Shown: piece by piece, positions 24,090 to 34,406 of the stretch | Position numbering within the stretch: position 1 is the first letter of the stretch | Layout: each line of letters starts with the position of its first letter | Assembly (NCBI RefSeq): GCF_017302985.1 | Contig: NZ_JAFIMU010000002.1 | Span: 806,001-870,000 of the forward strand | Direction of reading: 5' to 3' | Length of the DNA stretch: 64,000 nt | Source: Corallococcus macrosporus | GTDB lineage: Bacteria; Myxococcota; Myxococcia; Myxococcales; Myxococcaceae | The notes under the pieces: generated by a model | Databases searched by the model: none | Told to the model about the DNA's origin: nothing | Seen by the model: the letters and a program-made list of their open reading frames with translations, nothing else | Program-made: the position numbers and the translations under genes

Positions 24090-27000
24090 TCACTCCGGAC
24101 GTGCCTTCGCGAGGGCGTCACCCAGCTTCGCGGCCAGCACCTTGAGGTGGGGAGGCTTGAGGAAGGAGTAGTGGTCGCCGGGCACCGTGTGCACGTCCAG
24201 CCCGCCGGGCGCGTAGGCGGCCCAGCCGTGATCCCAGCGCGAGCCCTCCGCTTCGAACAGCGTGAAGGGCCCGCTGGCCGGAGGCGGTTCGTAGACCCAG
24301 GCCGCGTTCAGGTGTGTCTCGAACGCGTGGCGAAGCTTGCGCAGCGACTGCTCCGCGGCGAACAGGGGCTGGCTTGCGGCTTCCAGCGCCTCCATCCACT
24401 GGCTCGGAGACAGGCCGTCGTTCGGCGGCAGCGGCTGGCCCGACGCGCGCAGCAGGTCCTCCAGGAACAGTGCGCTCAGTCGCGCCTTCGCGTTCACGTC
24501 GTCCGGGTTGCCGAAGTGCAGGCTCGCGGAAGAGTCGAGCAGCGCGAGCAGCGCCACCGTCTCTCCCTCGCGCCGCAGTTGGTGGGCCATCTCCCACGCG
24601 ACGGCGCCTCCCATGGACCAGCCGCCCAGCAGGTAGGGGCCGTGGGGTTGGACCTCTCGCACCGCGCGCACGTATAGGGCCGCCATCTCCGGCACGGAGT
24701 CACAAGGCGGCTCCGCGCCGTCCAGACCACGGGCCTGGAGCCCATAGAAGGGCTGGTGGCGCCCCAGCGCCCGGGCCAGCTCCGCGTACGGCACGACGCT
24801 GCCTCCCACCGCGTGGACGCAGAAGAAGGGCCGCACTCCCTCCTGGCCCTTCTGGAGCGCGACCAGCGGTGTCCACGACGCGGCGTCCCGAAGCAGCCCC
24901 GCGAGGTGCTCCACGGTGGGGTTCTGGAAGAGCGCCGACACCGGCAGGGTCCGTCCCAGCCGGGCGCGGAGGGCCGACTGGAGGCGCAACGTCAGCAGCG
25001 AGTGTCCGCCCAGCTCGAAGAAGTTGTCGCGCACGCCGATGGGGTGCACGCCCAGCACCTCCTCCCAGATGCGCACGAGCTGCAGCTCCAGCGGCGTGCG
25101 GGGCCCCAGCAGCGGGGCCGCCGGTTCGCGTCCGCCCTCTGGCGTGGGCAGGGCCTTGCGGTTCACCTTGCCCGAGGGGGTCAGCGGCAGCCGCTCCATG
25201 GGCATCCAGCGCGACGGCACCATGTATTCCGGCAGCCGTTCCTTGAGGAAGCCGCGCAGCGCGGTGACATCCAGCGACTTCGGATCCGTCCCGACGACCC
25301 AGGCCACCAGCCGCTTCTGGCCGGCTCCGTCGTCGCGGGCATCGACGACGCAGTCGCGCACGGCCGGGTGCTGCGCGAGCGCCGCTTCAATCTCTCCCAG
25401 CTCGATGCGGAAGCCGCGCACCTTGAGCTGCGCGTCGCGCCGGCCCAGGTACTCCAGCGTGCCGTCCGGCAGGTGCCGCGCCCAGTCTCCCGTGCGGTAC
25501 AGCCGGCCGCCCGGCGTCGCGCCGAGCGGATCCGGGATGAAGCGGTCGGCCGTGACGTCGGGCTGGTTCAGGTAGCCGCGGCCGACCTGGACGCCTCCGA
25601 CGTACAGCTCGCCGGTGACGCCCCGGGGCACCGGCTGGAGGTTCGCGTCCAGCACGTACACGGGCACGTTGATCAACGGCCGGCCAATGGAGGGCAGCGC
25701 GGGCCACGCGTCCGCGTCCCCCTTCAGCGACAGCGACGTCACCGCGTGGGCCTCGGAGGGGCCGTAGTGGTTGTGCAGCACCGCGCCCGTGCGCTTCATG
25801 AAGCGGCGGATCGCGGGCGTCATTCGCAGTTGCTCTCCCGCCACCATGATCTCCCGCACGCGGTGGGGATGACGGCCCTCACGCTCCGCCACCTCCGCGA
25901 GGTTCTGGAGCGCGACGAAGGGCATGAAGAACCGCTCGATGCCCGTGTCCTCAAGGAGGGACAACAGCTGGCTCGGGTCGCGGCGCGTCTCTTCGTTGAG
26001 GAGCACCAGCTCACCGCCCGCGGCCCAGGTGGCGAAGAGCTCCTGGAAGGACACGTCGAAGCTGAGCGCGGAGAACTGGAGCGTGCGGGCCCCGGGCGCC
26101 ACCGAGTCACCCAGTTGCCAGTGCAGCATGTTGACCAGCGCCTCGCGGTGCATCGCGATGCCCTTGGGCGTGCCGGTGCTGCCGGAGGTGAAGATGACGT
26201 AGGTGAGCGCCTGCGAGTTGCCCAGGAGCTCCGGCCGTGCGTCCGACTCGCGGGCCAGCGCGTCCGCCTGCGTGTCCAGCTCCAGCACCGCGTCGTTGCT
26301 CAGCACGTCGCGCAGCTCGCGCGTGGTGATCAGCACCGTCGCGCCCGAGGCCTGGAGCATCGCGGCCAGTCGCTCCGGCGGATAGGCCGGGTCGAGCGGC
26401 ACGTAGGCGCCGCCCGCCTTGAGCGTGCCCAGCACCGCCACGGGCAGCTCCAGCGAGCGCCGCAGGTGGATGCCCACGCGGACGTCGGCCCCCACGCCGA
26501 GCTTGCGCAGGTGGTGCGCGAGCCGGTTCGAGCGCCGCTCCAGCTCGCCGTAGGTCAGCGTCGAATCCCCGAAACGCACCGCGACGGCATCCGGGATGCG
26601 CGTGGCGGTGGACTCGAAGAACGCGTGGGGCGCGGACACTGGCGGCCAGGCCACCTTCTGGTGGGCCCACGTCGCGAGCTGCCTCCGCTCGGCATCTCCG
26701 AGCATGGGCAGGGTGCCCAGGGCCGCGTCCGGCGCCGCGAGCGCGCTTTCGAGCAGGCGCGTGTAGTGGTCCGCGAAGCGCGCCACGGAGCCCCCGTCGA
26801 AGAGGGCGGTGTTGTACTCCCAGATGCTCGACCAGCCCTCCGGCGTCTCGCGCACGAAGAGGGTGAGGTCGAACTTCGCCATGCCCGGCTCGAAGGCCAG
26901 GGCGCTGACGGAGACGCCGGGCAGCTCCCAGGGCGCGCCGCCGTTCTGGAAGACGAACATGACCTGGAAGAGGGGCGGGCGGCTCAGGTCGCGCGTGGGG

Positions 27001-30000
27001 ACCAGCGCGTCCACCAGTTGCTCGAAGGGCATGTCCTGGTGGGCATATGCGCCCAGGCAGGCCTCCCGCACGCGGTCCAGGAGCGCGCGGAAGCTGCGTG
27101 CGCCGGAGGCATCCACGCGCAGGGACAGCGTGTTGGTGAAGAATCCGATGAGGTTCTCCACCTGGAGCTGGCCGCGCCCCGCGATGGGCGTGCCGATGAC
27201 GACGTCGTCCTGACCGCTGTGCCGCGCGAGCAGGGCGTGGAAGCCCGCGAGCAGCAACATGAACGGGGTGACGCCCGCGTCGCGCGCCAGGGACTGCACG
27301 GCGGTGGGGAGGGAGGAGGGCAGGGGACGCGACAACTGGAGGCCCTGGAAGGACTGCACGGCCGGCCGGGGGCGGTCGGTGGGCAGCTCCAGCGTCGGCG
27401 CGCCTTCCAGGTGGTGCTTCCACCACGCGCGCTGCGTCTCCAGCGTGTCGCCCGCCATCACCTGGCGCTGCCACGTGGCGAAGTCCGCGTACTGCACGGG
27501 CAGCGGCGGCAGGGAGCCCGATGCGCCCTGGTGCCGTGCCGTGTAGAGCGCCTTCAGCTCGCGCACCAGGATGTCGATGGACCAGAAGTCACACACGATG
27601 TGGTGCATGACCAGCAGCAGCGCGTGGTGATCCGGCGCGGTGCGAACGAGCGTCGCGCGCACCAGCGGGCCCCGCTCCAGGTCGAAGGGCTTCTTCACCT
27701 CCGCCTCCGCGCGCGAGCGCAGCAGCTCATCCCCGTCCAGGGCCTCGAGCGCGAGCGTGAACGGCCGGTGTTCCCGGACGTGCTGCACCGGGGTGCCCTC
27801 GTCGTCGCTGAACGTGGTCCTGAGGGCTTCGTGCCGCTCGACCAATGCATCCAGCGCGGCCTCCAGCGCCGGGACGTCCAGCGGACCGTCGAGCCGGAGG
27901 AAGAAGGGCACGTTGTACGCGCTTCCCTGCGGATCCAGCCGCGCGAGGAACCACAGGCGCTGCTGCGCGAAGGACAGGGGCCTTGGCTGTCCACGCGGCC
28001 CGGCGACGATGGGCGGCACCGGCGCACCCGGGCCTCCCTTCTTCAGGGCCTCCAGCCGCTCCGCGAACCGGGCCACCGTCGGGGCTTCGAGCAGCAGGCG
28101 CAGGGGCACCTCCTGCTGGAGCACGTCCCGCAGCCGCGACACCACCCGCGTGGCGAGGAGCGAGTGTCCGCCCAGCTCGAAGAAGTGGTCATGCGCGCCC
28201 ACGCGAGGCACGCCCAGCAGCGGCGCCCACAGCTCCGCCACCAGGGACTCCCAGCCCTCGCGCGGCGCGACGTACCTGTCCGGGCCCGACCGCGTGTCCG
28301 GCGTGGGCAGGGCCTTGCGGTCCACCTTCCCCGACGGGGTCAGCGGCAGCCGTTCCAGCTTCACGAAGGCGGAGGGCAGCATGTGCGCCGGCAGCCGTGC
28401 GGCGAGCGAGGCGCGCAGCTCCCCCGTGTCCACCTTCGGGCCCACGACGTAGGCCACCAGCCGCTTGTCGCCGGGGACGTCCTCGCGCACGACGACGCCT
28501 GCCTGCTCCACGCCCGGTGAGGCCTTGAGCTCGGCTTCAATCTCGCCCGGCTCGATGCGGAAGCCGCGCACCTTCACCTGCGAGTCAGTGCGCCCCAGGA
28601 AGTCGAGGACGCCGTCCGGCCGCCACCGGACCCGGTCTCCCGTGCGGTACAGCCGCGCGCCCGGCGTGGCGCTGAACGGATGCGGCACGAAGCGCTCCGC
28701 GGTCTGCGCGGGCTGGTGCAGGTAGCCCCACGCGAGGCCGTCACCGCCCAGGTACAGCTCGCCCGCCACGCCCACCGGCACCGGTGCGCCCAGGGTGTCC
28801 AGCACGTACGCCTGCGTGTGGGTGATGGGCCGGCCGATGGGTACGGGGCGCCCGTCATCCACCGTGCCCTCCAGCGGATGGAACGTGGAGAAGGTGGTGT
28901 TCTCCGTGGGTCCGTAGACGTTGATGACGTCCCGGCCCGCCTCGCGCATCTGCCGCGCGGCCACGAGGGACATGGCTTCGCCGCCCGTCATCACCTGCCG
29001 CACGCGAGCGAGCGCCGGGGGCTGGAACATCGCCATCTGGTTGAAGAGGGCCGTGGTGATGAACAGCGTGGTGACGCCGTGGTGCTCCAGCGCGTGGGCC
29101 AGCTCCTCCAGCGAGGGCTGATGCGCCGGCATGACCACGAGCTTCGCGCCATGCACGAGCGCACCCCACAGCTCCAGCGTCGCCGCGTCGAAGGAGATGG
29201 GCGCCAACTGGAGCAGCACCTCCTCCGGGCCGAAGCGCGCGTACGTCGTGCCCTTCACCAGCCGGACCACGCCCCGGTGCGGGATGCACACGCCCTTGGG
29301 CCGGCCGGTGCTGCCGGACGTGTACATGACGTACGCCAGCGCCTCGGCCGGGAGGGTGACGCGCGGTGCTTGCGTGGACTCCCGCGCGAAGGCGTCCCAT
29401 GAGGGCTCCAGTGTCACGACGCGCGCGTCCAGCTCCGCGAGCTTCGCCTCCTGGCCCGGCTGGACCAGCAGCACCGGCAGGCGCGTGTCCCGGGCCATGA
29501 AGAGGAGGCGTTCGGTGGGGTAGGCCGGATCCAACGGGACGTAGGCCCCTCCCGCCTTGAGGATGGCCAGCGTGGCCACGACCATCTCCAGCGAGCGGCC
29601 CGTGCACAGGCCCACCGGCGTGCCCGCGTCCACGCCCAACGCGCGCAGGTGATGCGCCAGTTGGTTCGCGCGCGCGTCGAGTTCTCCGTACGTGAGTTGA
29701 CGGCCCTCGAACTCCACCGCGATGGCCTGGGGCGCGCGTGCGGCCTGTTCCTCGAAGAGCGCGGTCAGCGACGCGTCGCGCGGGTAGTCCGCGTGGGTGT
29801 CGTTCCAGGTGAACAGCAGTTGCTGGCGCTCTTCGTCCGAGAGCAACGGGAGCGTAGCGAGGGGCTGATCCAATCCAGCGACGGCGGCCGCGAGCAGGCG
29901 CGTGTAGTGCTCGGCCATGCGCGCGACGGTCGCTTCCTCGAAGAGCGCGGTGTTGTACTCCCAGACGAAGCCCAGGCCCTCGGGGGACTCCTGCGCGAAG

Positions 30001-33000
30001 AGGGTGAGGTCGAACTTCGCCATCCCCGTCTCCACGTCCAGCGGCGCCACGGACACGTCGGGCAGGGCGCTCGCGGCGGGGCCTCCGGCGTTCTGGAGCA
30101 CGAACATCACCTGGAACAGCGGCGAGCGGCTGGGGTCGCGCTGGGGCTGGAGCGCGCTCACCAACTGTTCAAAGGGCAGGTCCTGGTGGGCGAAGGCCTC
30201 CAGCGTGATGTCCCGCACGCGGCCCACGAGGTCGCGGAAGCTCGCGTTCCGGGAGGCGGTGATGCGCAGGGGCACCGTGTTGATGAAGAAGCCGACCAGC
30301 CCCTCCAGCTCCTGACGCTCGCGGCCCGCGAGGGGCGCGCCGATGACGACGTCGTCCTGGCCGCTGTAGCGGGCGAGCAGGGCGTGGAAGCCCGCCAGCA
30401 GCAGCATGAAGGGCGTGGCGCCCTCGCGCTGGGCCAATGACTCCAGGGCCCGCGACAGCGCGGGCGACGCCTGCCGGGACAGGTGCGCGCCTTCGAAGGT
30501 CTGCACCGCCGGGCGCGGCCGGTCCGTGGGCAGCTCGAGGGACGTCGGCGCGTCCTGGAGCCGGTCCTTCCACCAGCCGAGCCGGGCCTCCATGCCGGCA
30601 CCCGCCCAGGTCTGCCGCTGCCGGCGCGCGAAGTCCGCGGGCTGGATGGAGAGCGGGGGCAGCTCGGCCGCGGCGCCGCCGGTCGCTTCGCGGTAGAGCG
30701 CCGTCAGCTCACGCTCCACCACGCCCAATGACCAGCCGTCGCAGATGATGTGATGGAAGGTGACGAGCAGCGCGTGCTCTCCGTCGCGCACGCGCACCAG
30801 CGTCGCGCGCACGAGCGGCCCTCGGGCCAGGTCGAACGGAAGCCGCACCTCCGCCTCCGCGCGCCGCGCGAGCTCCGCCTCCGAATCCACCAGCTCGCGC
30901 CGCAGCGGCACGTCCAGCGCGGGGGCGATGCTCTGCACCGGCTGGCCATGGTGTTCCACGAAGGTGGTGCGCAGCGCTTCATGGCGCTGCACGAGCGTCT
31001 GGAGACTCCGCTCCAGCGCGCCGTCATCCAGCGGCCCCGTCCAGCGCGTGAACCAGGGCAGGTTGTACGAGAAGCCGTCCGGATCCATCCGGGTGAGGAA
31101 CCACAGGCGCGCCTGGGCCGAGGACAGCGGCGGGACCTCGTCGCGCGGACGCGGAACGAGCGGCAGTTCCTCTCCGCCCGCCTTCGTCCTCAGCGAGGCC
31201 AGGTGCGCGGCCAGCTCCTCCACGGTGGGGTGCTCGAACAGCGCGCGCACGGGCAGCTCCACCTGGAGCCGGTCGCGCAGCCGCGCGGTCACCTGGGTCG
31301 CCAGCAGCGAGTGGCCCCCGCGCTCGAAGAAGTGATCCTCCGCGCCCACGCGCGGCAATCGCAGCAGCGCGGCGAAGACCTCCGCCACGTCCGTCTCCAG
31401 GGGCGTGCGAGGGGCCACGAAGGCCCGGCCCGCATCCGCGTCGTCGTCCGGAGCGGGCAGGGCGCGCCGGTCCAGCTTGCCGCTGGGGGTGAGCGGGAAC
31501 GCATCCAGCAACACGAAGGCGGCGGGCACCATGTACTCCGGTAGCCGGTCACGCAGCACCGCCTTGAGCCCGCCCGCGTCCACGTCCGCTCCGGGCTGCG
31601 TCACCACGTAGGCCACCAGGTGCTTGCCCCTCGCCGCGTCCTCCCGCGCCACCACCGCGACGTCCTTCACGCCCGGCAGCTTCGCCACCGCCGCCTCCAC
31701 CTCCGGCAGCTCGATGCGATAGCCGCGGATCTTCACCTGCGCGTCGCGCCGCCCCAGGAACTCCAGCGTGCCGTCCGGCAGGTACCGCGCGAAGTCGCCC
31801 GTGCGGTACCTCCGCGCGCCCGGATGCGGGCTCAGCGGATCCGGCATGAAGCGCTCCGCCGTCAGGTCCGGCCGGTGCTGGTAGCCACGCGCCAATCCCG
31901 CGCCGCCGATGAACAGCTCGCCCGCGACGCCCACGGGCACCGGCTCTCCGCGCGCGTCCAGCAGGTACGTGCGCGCGTTGGTGATGGTGCGGCCAATGGG
32001 CGGCAGGTCCGGCCACAAGTCCGGGTTGCCCTTCAGCACGTGGGCCGTGGCCGCGTGCGTCTCCGTGGGGCCGTAGTGGTTGTCCAGCACGCAGCCGTCC
32101 AGCGCGTGGAGCAGCCGCCGCAGCGCGGGCGTCATCCGGAGCTGCTCGCCCGCGGTGTTGATCTCCTTGAGCGACGTGGGCAGCAGGCCGTCGGAGTCCG
32201 CCACCTCCGCCAGGTGCTGCAGGGCGACGAACGGCAGGAAGATGCGCTCCACGCCCTGGTCGCGCATCAACGTGAGCAGGGCCCGGCCGTCGCGCCGCGT
32301 GTCCTCCGACACGAGCACCAGCTCACCGCCCGCCGCGAACGTGGGCAGCATCTCCTGGAAGCACACGTCGAAGCTCAGCGCGGAGAACTGGAGCGTGCGT
32401 CCCCGGGGCGCGGTGGAGCGGCGCACCTGCCACTGGATGAGGTTGAGCAGCGGGCGGTGCGGCATCGCCACGCCCTTGGGCACGCCCGTGGATCCGGACG
32501 TGAAGATGACGTAGGCCAGCGTGTCCGGCCCGCCCACGGGCTCCGGCGCGGTGTCCGGCGTGGAGAGGTCATCTTCCAAAAACAGCCGCTCCGCGCCACC
32601 CTCCGGCAGCCCCGCCGCCAGCGACCGGCGTGTCACGAGCACCTTGGCGCGCGACGTCTCCAGCATCAGCGCCAGCCGCTCCGGCGGATACGCCGGATCC
32701 AGCGGGCAGTAGGCCGCGCCCGACTTGAGGATGCCCAGCACGCCCACCGCCAGCTCCAGCGAGCGGTCCACGCACAGCCCCACCGCCGTGTCCGGCACCA
32801 CGCCGCGCTGGCGCAGCGCATGGGCGACGCGGTTGGCGCGCCGGTCCAGCTCCGCGTACGTCAGGTGCTCGTCCCCGAAGCGCACGGCGATGGCGTCCGG
32901 GCTCCGGCGCACGCTGGCCTCGAAGAGGGCGTACACGCCGGACAGCACGGGCACGTCCGCGCCGGTGTCGTTCCAGTCCACCACCGCGCGCTCCCGCTCG

Positions 33001-34394
33001 CGCGGGGTCAGCAGCGGGAGCGCGGACACCGGGGACTCGGGCTTCGCGACGGCGCCCTCCAGCAGGCGCGCGTAGTGCGCGGCCATGCGCGCCATCGTCG
33101 CCTCGTCGAAGAGGTCGGCGTTGTACTCCCAGCGCGCCTCCATGCCGCTGGGGTCGTCGTAGAGGAAGAGGGTGATGTCGAAGCGCGCGACGCCGGGCTC
33201 GAAGTCCACCTCCGTCACGGTGAGGCCGGGCCACTTCAGCGCGGCCCACGGCGAGTTCACGTGCACGAACATCGCCTGGAACAGCGGCGAGCGGCTGGGG
33301 TCGCGCTGGGGCACGAGCAGGTCCACCAGTTGCTCGAAGGGCATGTCCGGGTGCGCGTACGCGCCCAGGCACACCTCGCGCACGCGGCCGAGCAGCGCGT
33401 GGAAGGACGGATCCCCGGACGTGTCCAGCCGCAGCGCCAGCGTGTTCGCGAAGAAGCCGATGAGCCGCTCCACCTCGCGCCGTCCGCGCCCCGCCACGGG
33501 CGTGCCCACCACCAGGTCCTCCTGCCCGCTGTAGCGGGACAGCAGCACCTGGAACGCCGCCAGCAGCGTCATGTACGGCGTGACGGCCGCCTTGCGGCTC
33601 AGCTCGCGGATGCCCGAGGCCAGGGCCGGAGGCATGGGCAGGCGGTACACCGCGCCCCGGGACGTCTGACGCGGCGGACGCGGCCGGTCCGTGGGCAGCT
33701 CCAGCGCGGGCGGTGCTCCGGCGAGCCGCCCCTTCCACCACGCGCGCTCGGCCTCCAGGAAGTCACCCGTGAGCATCTGCCGCTGCCAGTGCGCGAAGTC
33801 CGCGTACTGCGCGGGCAGCTCCGGCAGCCGGGGCGGCTCGTTCCGCGTGGCGGCGGTGTAGAGCGCGCTCAGCTCGCTCGCCATCCAGCCCAGCGACACC
33901 GCGTCGCAGACGATGTGGTGCGTGACGAAGAGCAGCGCGTGCGCGTCCGCCGACAGCCGCACCAGCGTGGCCCGCACCAGCGGCCCGCGCGCCAGGTCGA
34001 ACGGCGTGCGCGCCTCGGCCTCCGCGTGCTCGCGCAGCGCCTGCTCCCTCGCGGCTTCGTCCAGGCCGCGCGCGGACAGGTCCTCGCGGCGGAGCGTCAG
34101 CGTCAGCGTGGGCGCGATGCGCTGCACTGGCTGGCCGTCCGCTTCCGCGAACGTGGTGCGCAGCGCTTCGTGCCGGGCCACGACGCCCTGGAGGGCCTGC
34201 TCCAGCGCCGCGACGTCCAGTGCGCCGGTGAGCCGCACGAAGAAGTAGACGTTGTACGTGGCGCTCGTGCCCTCCATCTGCGCCAGGAACCACAGGCGCT
34301 GCTGCATGAAGGACAGCGGCAGCGCCTGCGTCCTGGGGACGAGGGGCAGGGGAACGCGCTTCTTGCCCGGAGCAACCGGCGAGGAGGTCGTCAT
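24090..34394 (-). CDS. Three-module nonribosomal peptide synthetase with thioesterase (C-A-PCP x3, TE)
   Basis: A 3434-residue NRPS. Module 1: C about 20-460 (HHIVCDA near 160), A about 475-980 (FTSGSTGVPKG near 635), PCP with GGHSLLAT near 1028. Module 2: C (HHIICDG near 1215), A (YTSGSTGRPKG near 1695), PCP near 2076. Module 3: C (HHIVCDF near 2265), A (FTSGSTGTPKG near 2736), PCP (GGHSLLTL near 3130). A type I thioesterase follows with GGWSMGG near 3258. No epimerisation, methylation or ketosynthase domain is seen. Eye alignment to GrsA gives pocket codes DVQFNAHAAK, DALFMGVTFK and DVQFMAHAVK. Codes 1 and 3 resemble proline-type codes and code 2 an aliphatic one, but both readings are weak. 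The leading C domain suggests N-acylation or an upstream partner. The ATG at 34394 has GGAG upstream; 12 bases separate it from the exporter gene. Confidence 0.95.
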   Translation of the reverse strand: MTTSSPVAPGKKRVPLPLVPRTQALPLSFMQQRLWFLAQMEGTSATYNVYFFVRLTGALDVAALEQALQGVVARHEALRTTFAEADGQPVQRIAPTLTLTLRREDLSARGLDEAAREQALREHAEAEARTPFDLARGPLVRATLVRLSADAHALLFVTHHIVCDAVSLGWMASELSALYTAATRNEPPRLPELPAQYADFAHWQRQMLTGDFLEAERAWWKGRLAGAPPALELPTDRPRPPRQTSRGAVYRLPMPPALASGIRELSRKAAVTPYMTLLAAFQVLLSRYSGQEDLVVGTPVAGRGRREVERLIGFFANTLALRLDTSGDPSFHALLGRVREVCLGAYAHPDMPFEQLVDLLVPQRDPSRSPLFQAMFVHVNSPWAALKWPGLTVTEVDFEPGVARFDITLFLYDDPSGMEARWEYNADLFDEATMARMAAHYARLLEGAVAKPESPVSALPLLTPRERERAVVDWNDTGADVPVLSGVYALFEASVRRSPDAIAVRFGDEHLTYAELDRRANRVAHALRQRGVVPDTAVGLCVDRSLELAVGVLGILKSGAAYCPLDPAYPPERLALMLETSRAKVLVTRRSLAAGLPEGGAERLFLEDDLSTPDTAPEPVGGPDTLAYVIFTSGSTGVPKGVAMPHRPLLNLIQWQVRRSTAPRGRTLQFSALSFDVCFQEMLPTFAAGGELVLVSEDTRRDGRALLTLMRDQGVERIFLPFVALQHLAEVADSDGLLPTSLKEINTAGEQLRMTPALRRLLHALDGCVLDNHYGPTETHAATAHVLKGNPDLWPDLPPIGRTITNARTYLLDARGEPVPVGVAGELFIGGAGLARGYQHRPDLTAERFMPDPLSPHPGARRYRTGDFARYLPDGTLEFLGRRDAQVKIRGYRIELPEVEAAVAKLPGVKDVAVVAREDAARGKHLVAYVVTQPGADVDAGGLKAVLRDRLPEYMVPAAFVLLDAFPLTPSGKLDRRALPAPDDDADAGRAFVAPRTPLETDVAEVFAALLRLPRVGAEDHFFERGGHSLLATQVTARLRDRLQVELPVRALFEHPTVEELAAHLASLRTKAGGEELPLVPRPRDEVPPLSSAQARLWFLTRMDPDGFSYNLPWFTRWTGPLDDGALERSLQTLVQRHEALRTTFVEHHGQPVQSIAPALDVPLRRELVDSEAELARRAEAEVRLPFDLARGPLVRATLVRVRDGEHALLVTFHHIICDGWSLGVVERELTALYREATGGAAAELPPLSIQPADFARRQRQTWAGAGMEARLGWWKDRLQDAPTSLELPTDRPRPAVQTFEGAHLSRQASPALSRALESLAQREGATPFMLLLAGFHALLARYSGQDDVVIGAPLAGRERQELEGLVGFFINTVPLRITASRNASFRDLVGRVRDITLEAFAHQDLPFEQLVSALQPQRDPSRSPLFQVMFVLQNAGGPAASALPDVSVAPLDVETGMAKFDLTLFAQESPEGLGFVWEYNTALFEEATVARMAEHYTRLLAAAVAGLDQPLATLPLLSDEERQQLLFTWNDTHADYPRDASLTALFEEQAARAPQAIAVEFEGRQLTYGELDARANQLAHHLRALGVDAGTPVGLCTGRSLEMVVATLAILKAGGAYVPLDPAYPTERLLFMARDTRLPVLLVQPGQEAKLAELDARVVTLEPSWDAFARESTQAPRVTLPAEALAYVMYTSGSTGRPKGVCIPHRGVVRLVKGTTYARFGPEEVLLQLAPISFDAATLELWGALVHGAKLVVMPAHQPSLEELAHALEHHGVTTLFITTALFNQMAMFQPPALARVRQVMTGGEAMSLVAARQMREAGRDVINVYGPTENTTFSTFHPLEGTVDDGRPVPIGRPITHTQAYVLDTLGAPVPVGVAGELYLGGDGLAWGYLHQPAQTAERFVPHPFSATPGARLYRTGDRVRWRPDGVLDFLGRTDSQVKVRGFRIEPGEIEAELKASPGVEQAGVVVREDVPGDKRLVAYVVGPKVDTGELRASLAARLPAHMLPSAFVKLERLPLTPSGKVDRKALPTPDTRSGPDRYVAPREGWESLVAELWAPLLGVPRVGAHDHFFELGGHSLLATRVVSRLRDVLQQEVPLRLLLEAPTVARFAERLEALKKGGPGAPVPPIVAGPRGQPRPLSFAQQRLWFLARLDPQGSAYNVPFFLRLDGPLDVPALEAALDALVERHEALRTTFSDDEGTPVQHVREHRPFTLALEALDGDELLRSRAEAEVKKPFDLERGPLVRATLVRTAPDHHALLLVMHHIVCDFWSIDILVRELKALYTARHQGASGSLPPLPVQYADFATWQRQVMAGDTLETQRAWWKHHLEGAPTLELPTDRPRPAVQSFQGLQLSRPLPSSLPTAVQSLARDAGVTPFMLLLAGFHALLARHSGQDDVVIGTPIAGRGQLQVENLIGFFTNTLSLRVDASGARSFRALLDRVREACLGAYAHQDMPFEQLVDALVPTRDLSRPPLFQVMFVFQNGGAPWELPGVSVSALAFEPGMAKFDLTLFVRETPEGWSSIWEYNTALFDGGSVARFADHYTRLLESALAAPDAALGTLPMLGDAERRQLATWAHQKVAWPPVSAPHAFFESTATRIPDAVAVRFGDSTLTYGELERRSNRLAHHLRKLGVGADVRVGIHLRRSLELPVAVLGTLKAGGAYVPLDPAYPPERLAAMLQASGATVLITTRELRDVLSNDAVLELDTQADALARESDARPELLGNSQALTYVIFTSGSTGTPKGIAMHREALVNMLHWQLGDSVAPGARTLQFSALSFDVSFQELFATWAAGGELVLLNEETRRDPSQLLSLLEDTGIERFFMPFVALQNLAEVAEREGRHPHRVREIMVAGEQLRMTPAIRRFMKRTGAVLHNHYGPSEAHAVTSLSLKGDADAWPALPSIGRPLINVPVYVLDANLQPVPRGVTGELYVGGVQVGRGYLNQPDVTADRFIPDPLGATPGGRLYRTGDWARHLPDGTLEYLGRRDAQLKVRGFRIELGEIEAALAQHPAVRDCVVDARDDGAGQKRLVAWVVGTDPKSLDVTALRGFLKERLPEYMVPSRWMPMERLPLTPSGKVNRKALPTPEGGREPAAPLLGPRTPLELQLVRIWEEVLGVHPIGVRDNFFELGGHSLLTLRLQSALRARLGRTLPVSALFQNPTVEHLAGLLRDAASWTPLVALQKGQEGVRPFFCVHAVGGSVVPYAELARALGRHQPFYGLQARGLDGAEPPCDSVPEMAALYVRAVREVQPHGPYLLGGWSMGGAVAWEMAHQLRREGETVALLALLDSSASLHFGNPDDVNAKARLSALFLEDLLRASGQPLPPNDGLSPSQWMEALEAASQPLFAAEQSLRKLRHAFETHLNAAWVYEPPPASGPFTLFEAEGSRWDHGWAAYAPGGLDVHTVPGDHYSFLKPPHLKVLAAKLGDALAKARPE

Positions 34395-34406
34395 CGTGTG
34401 ACTCCG

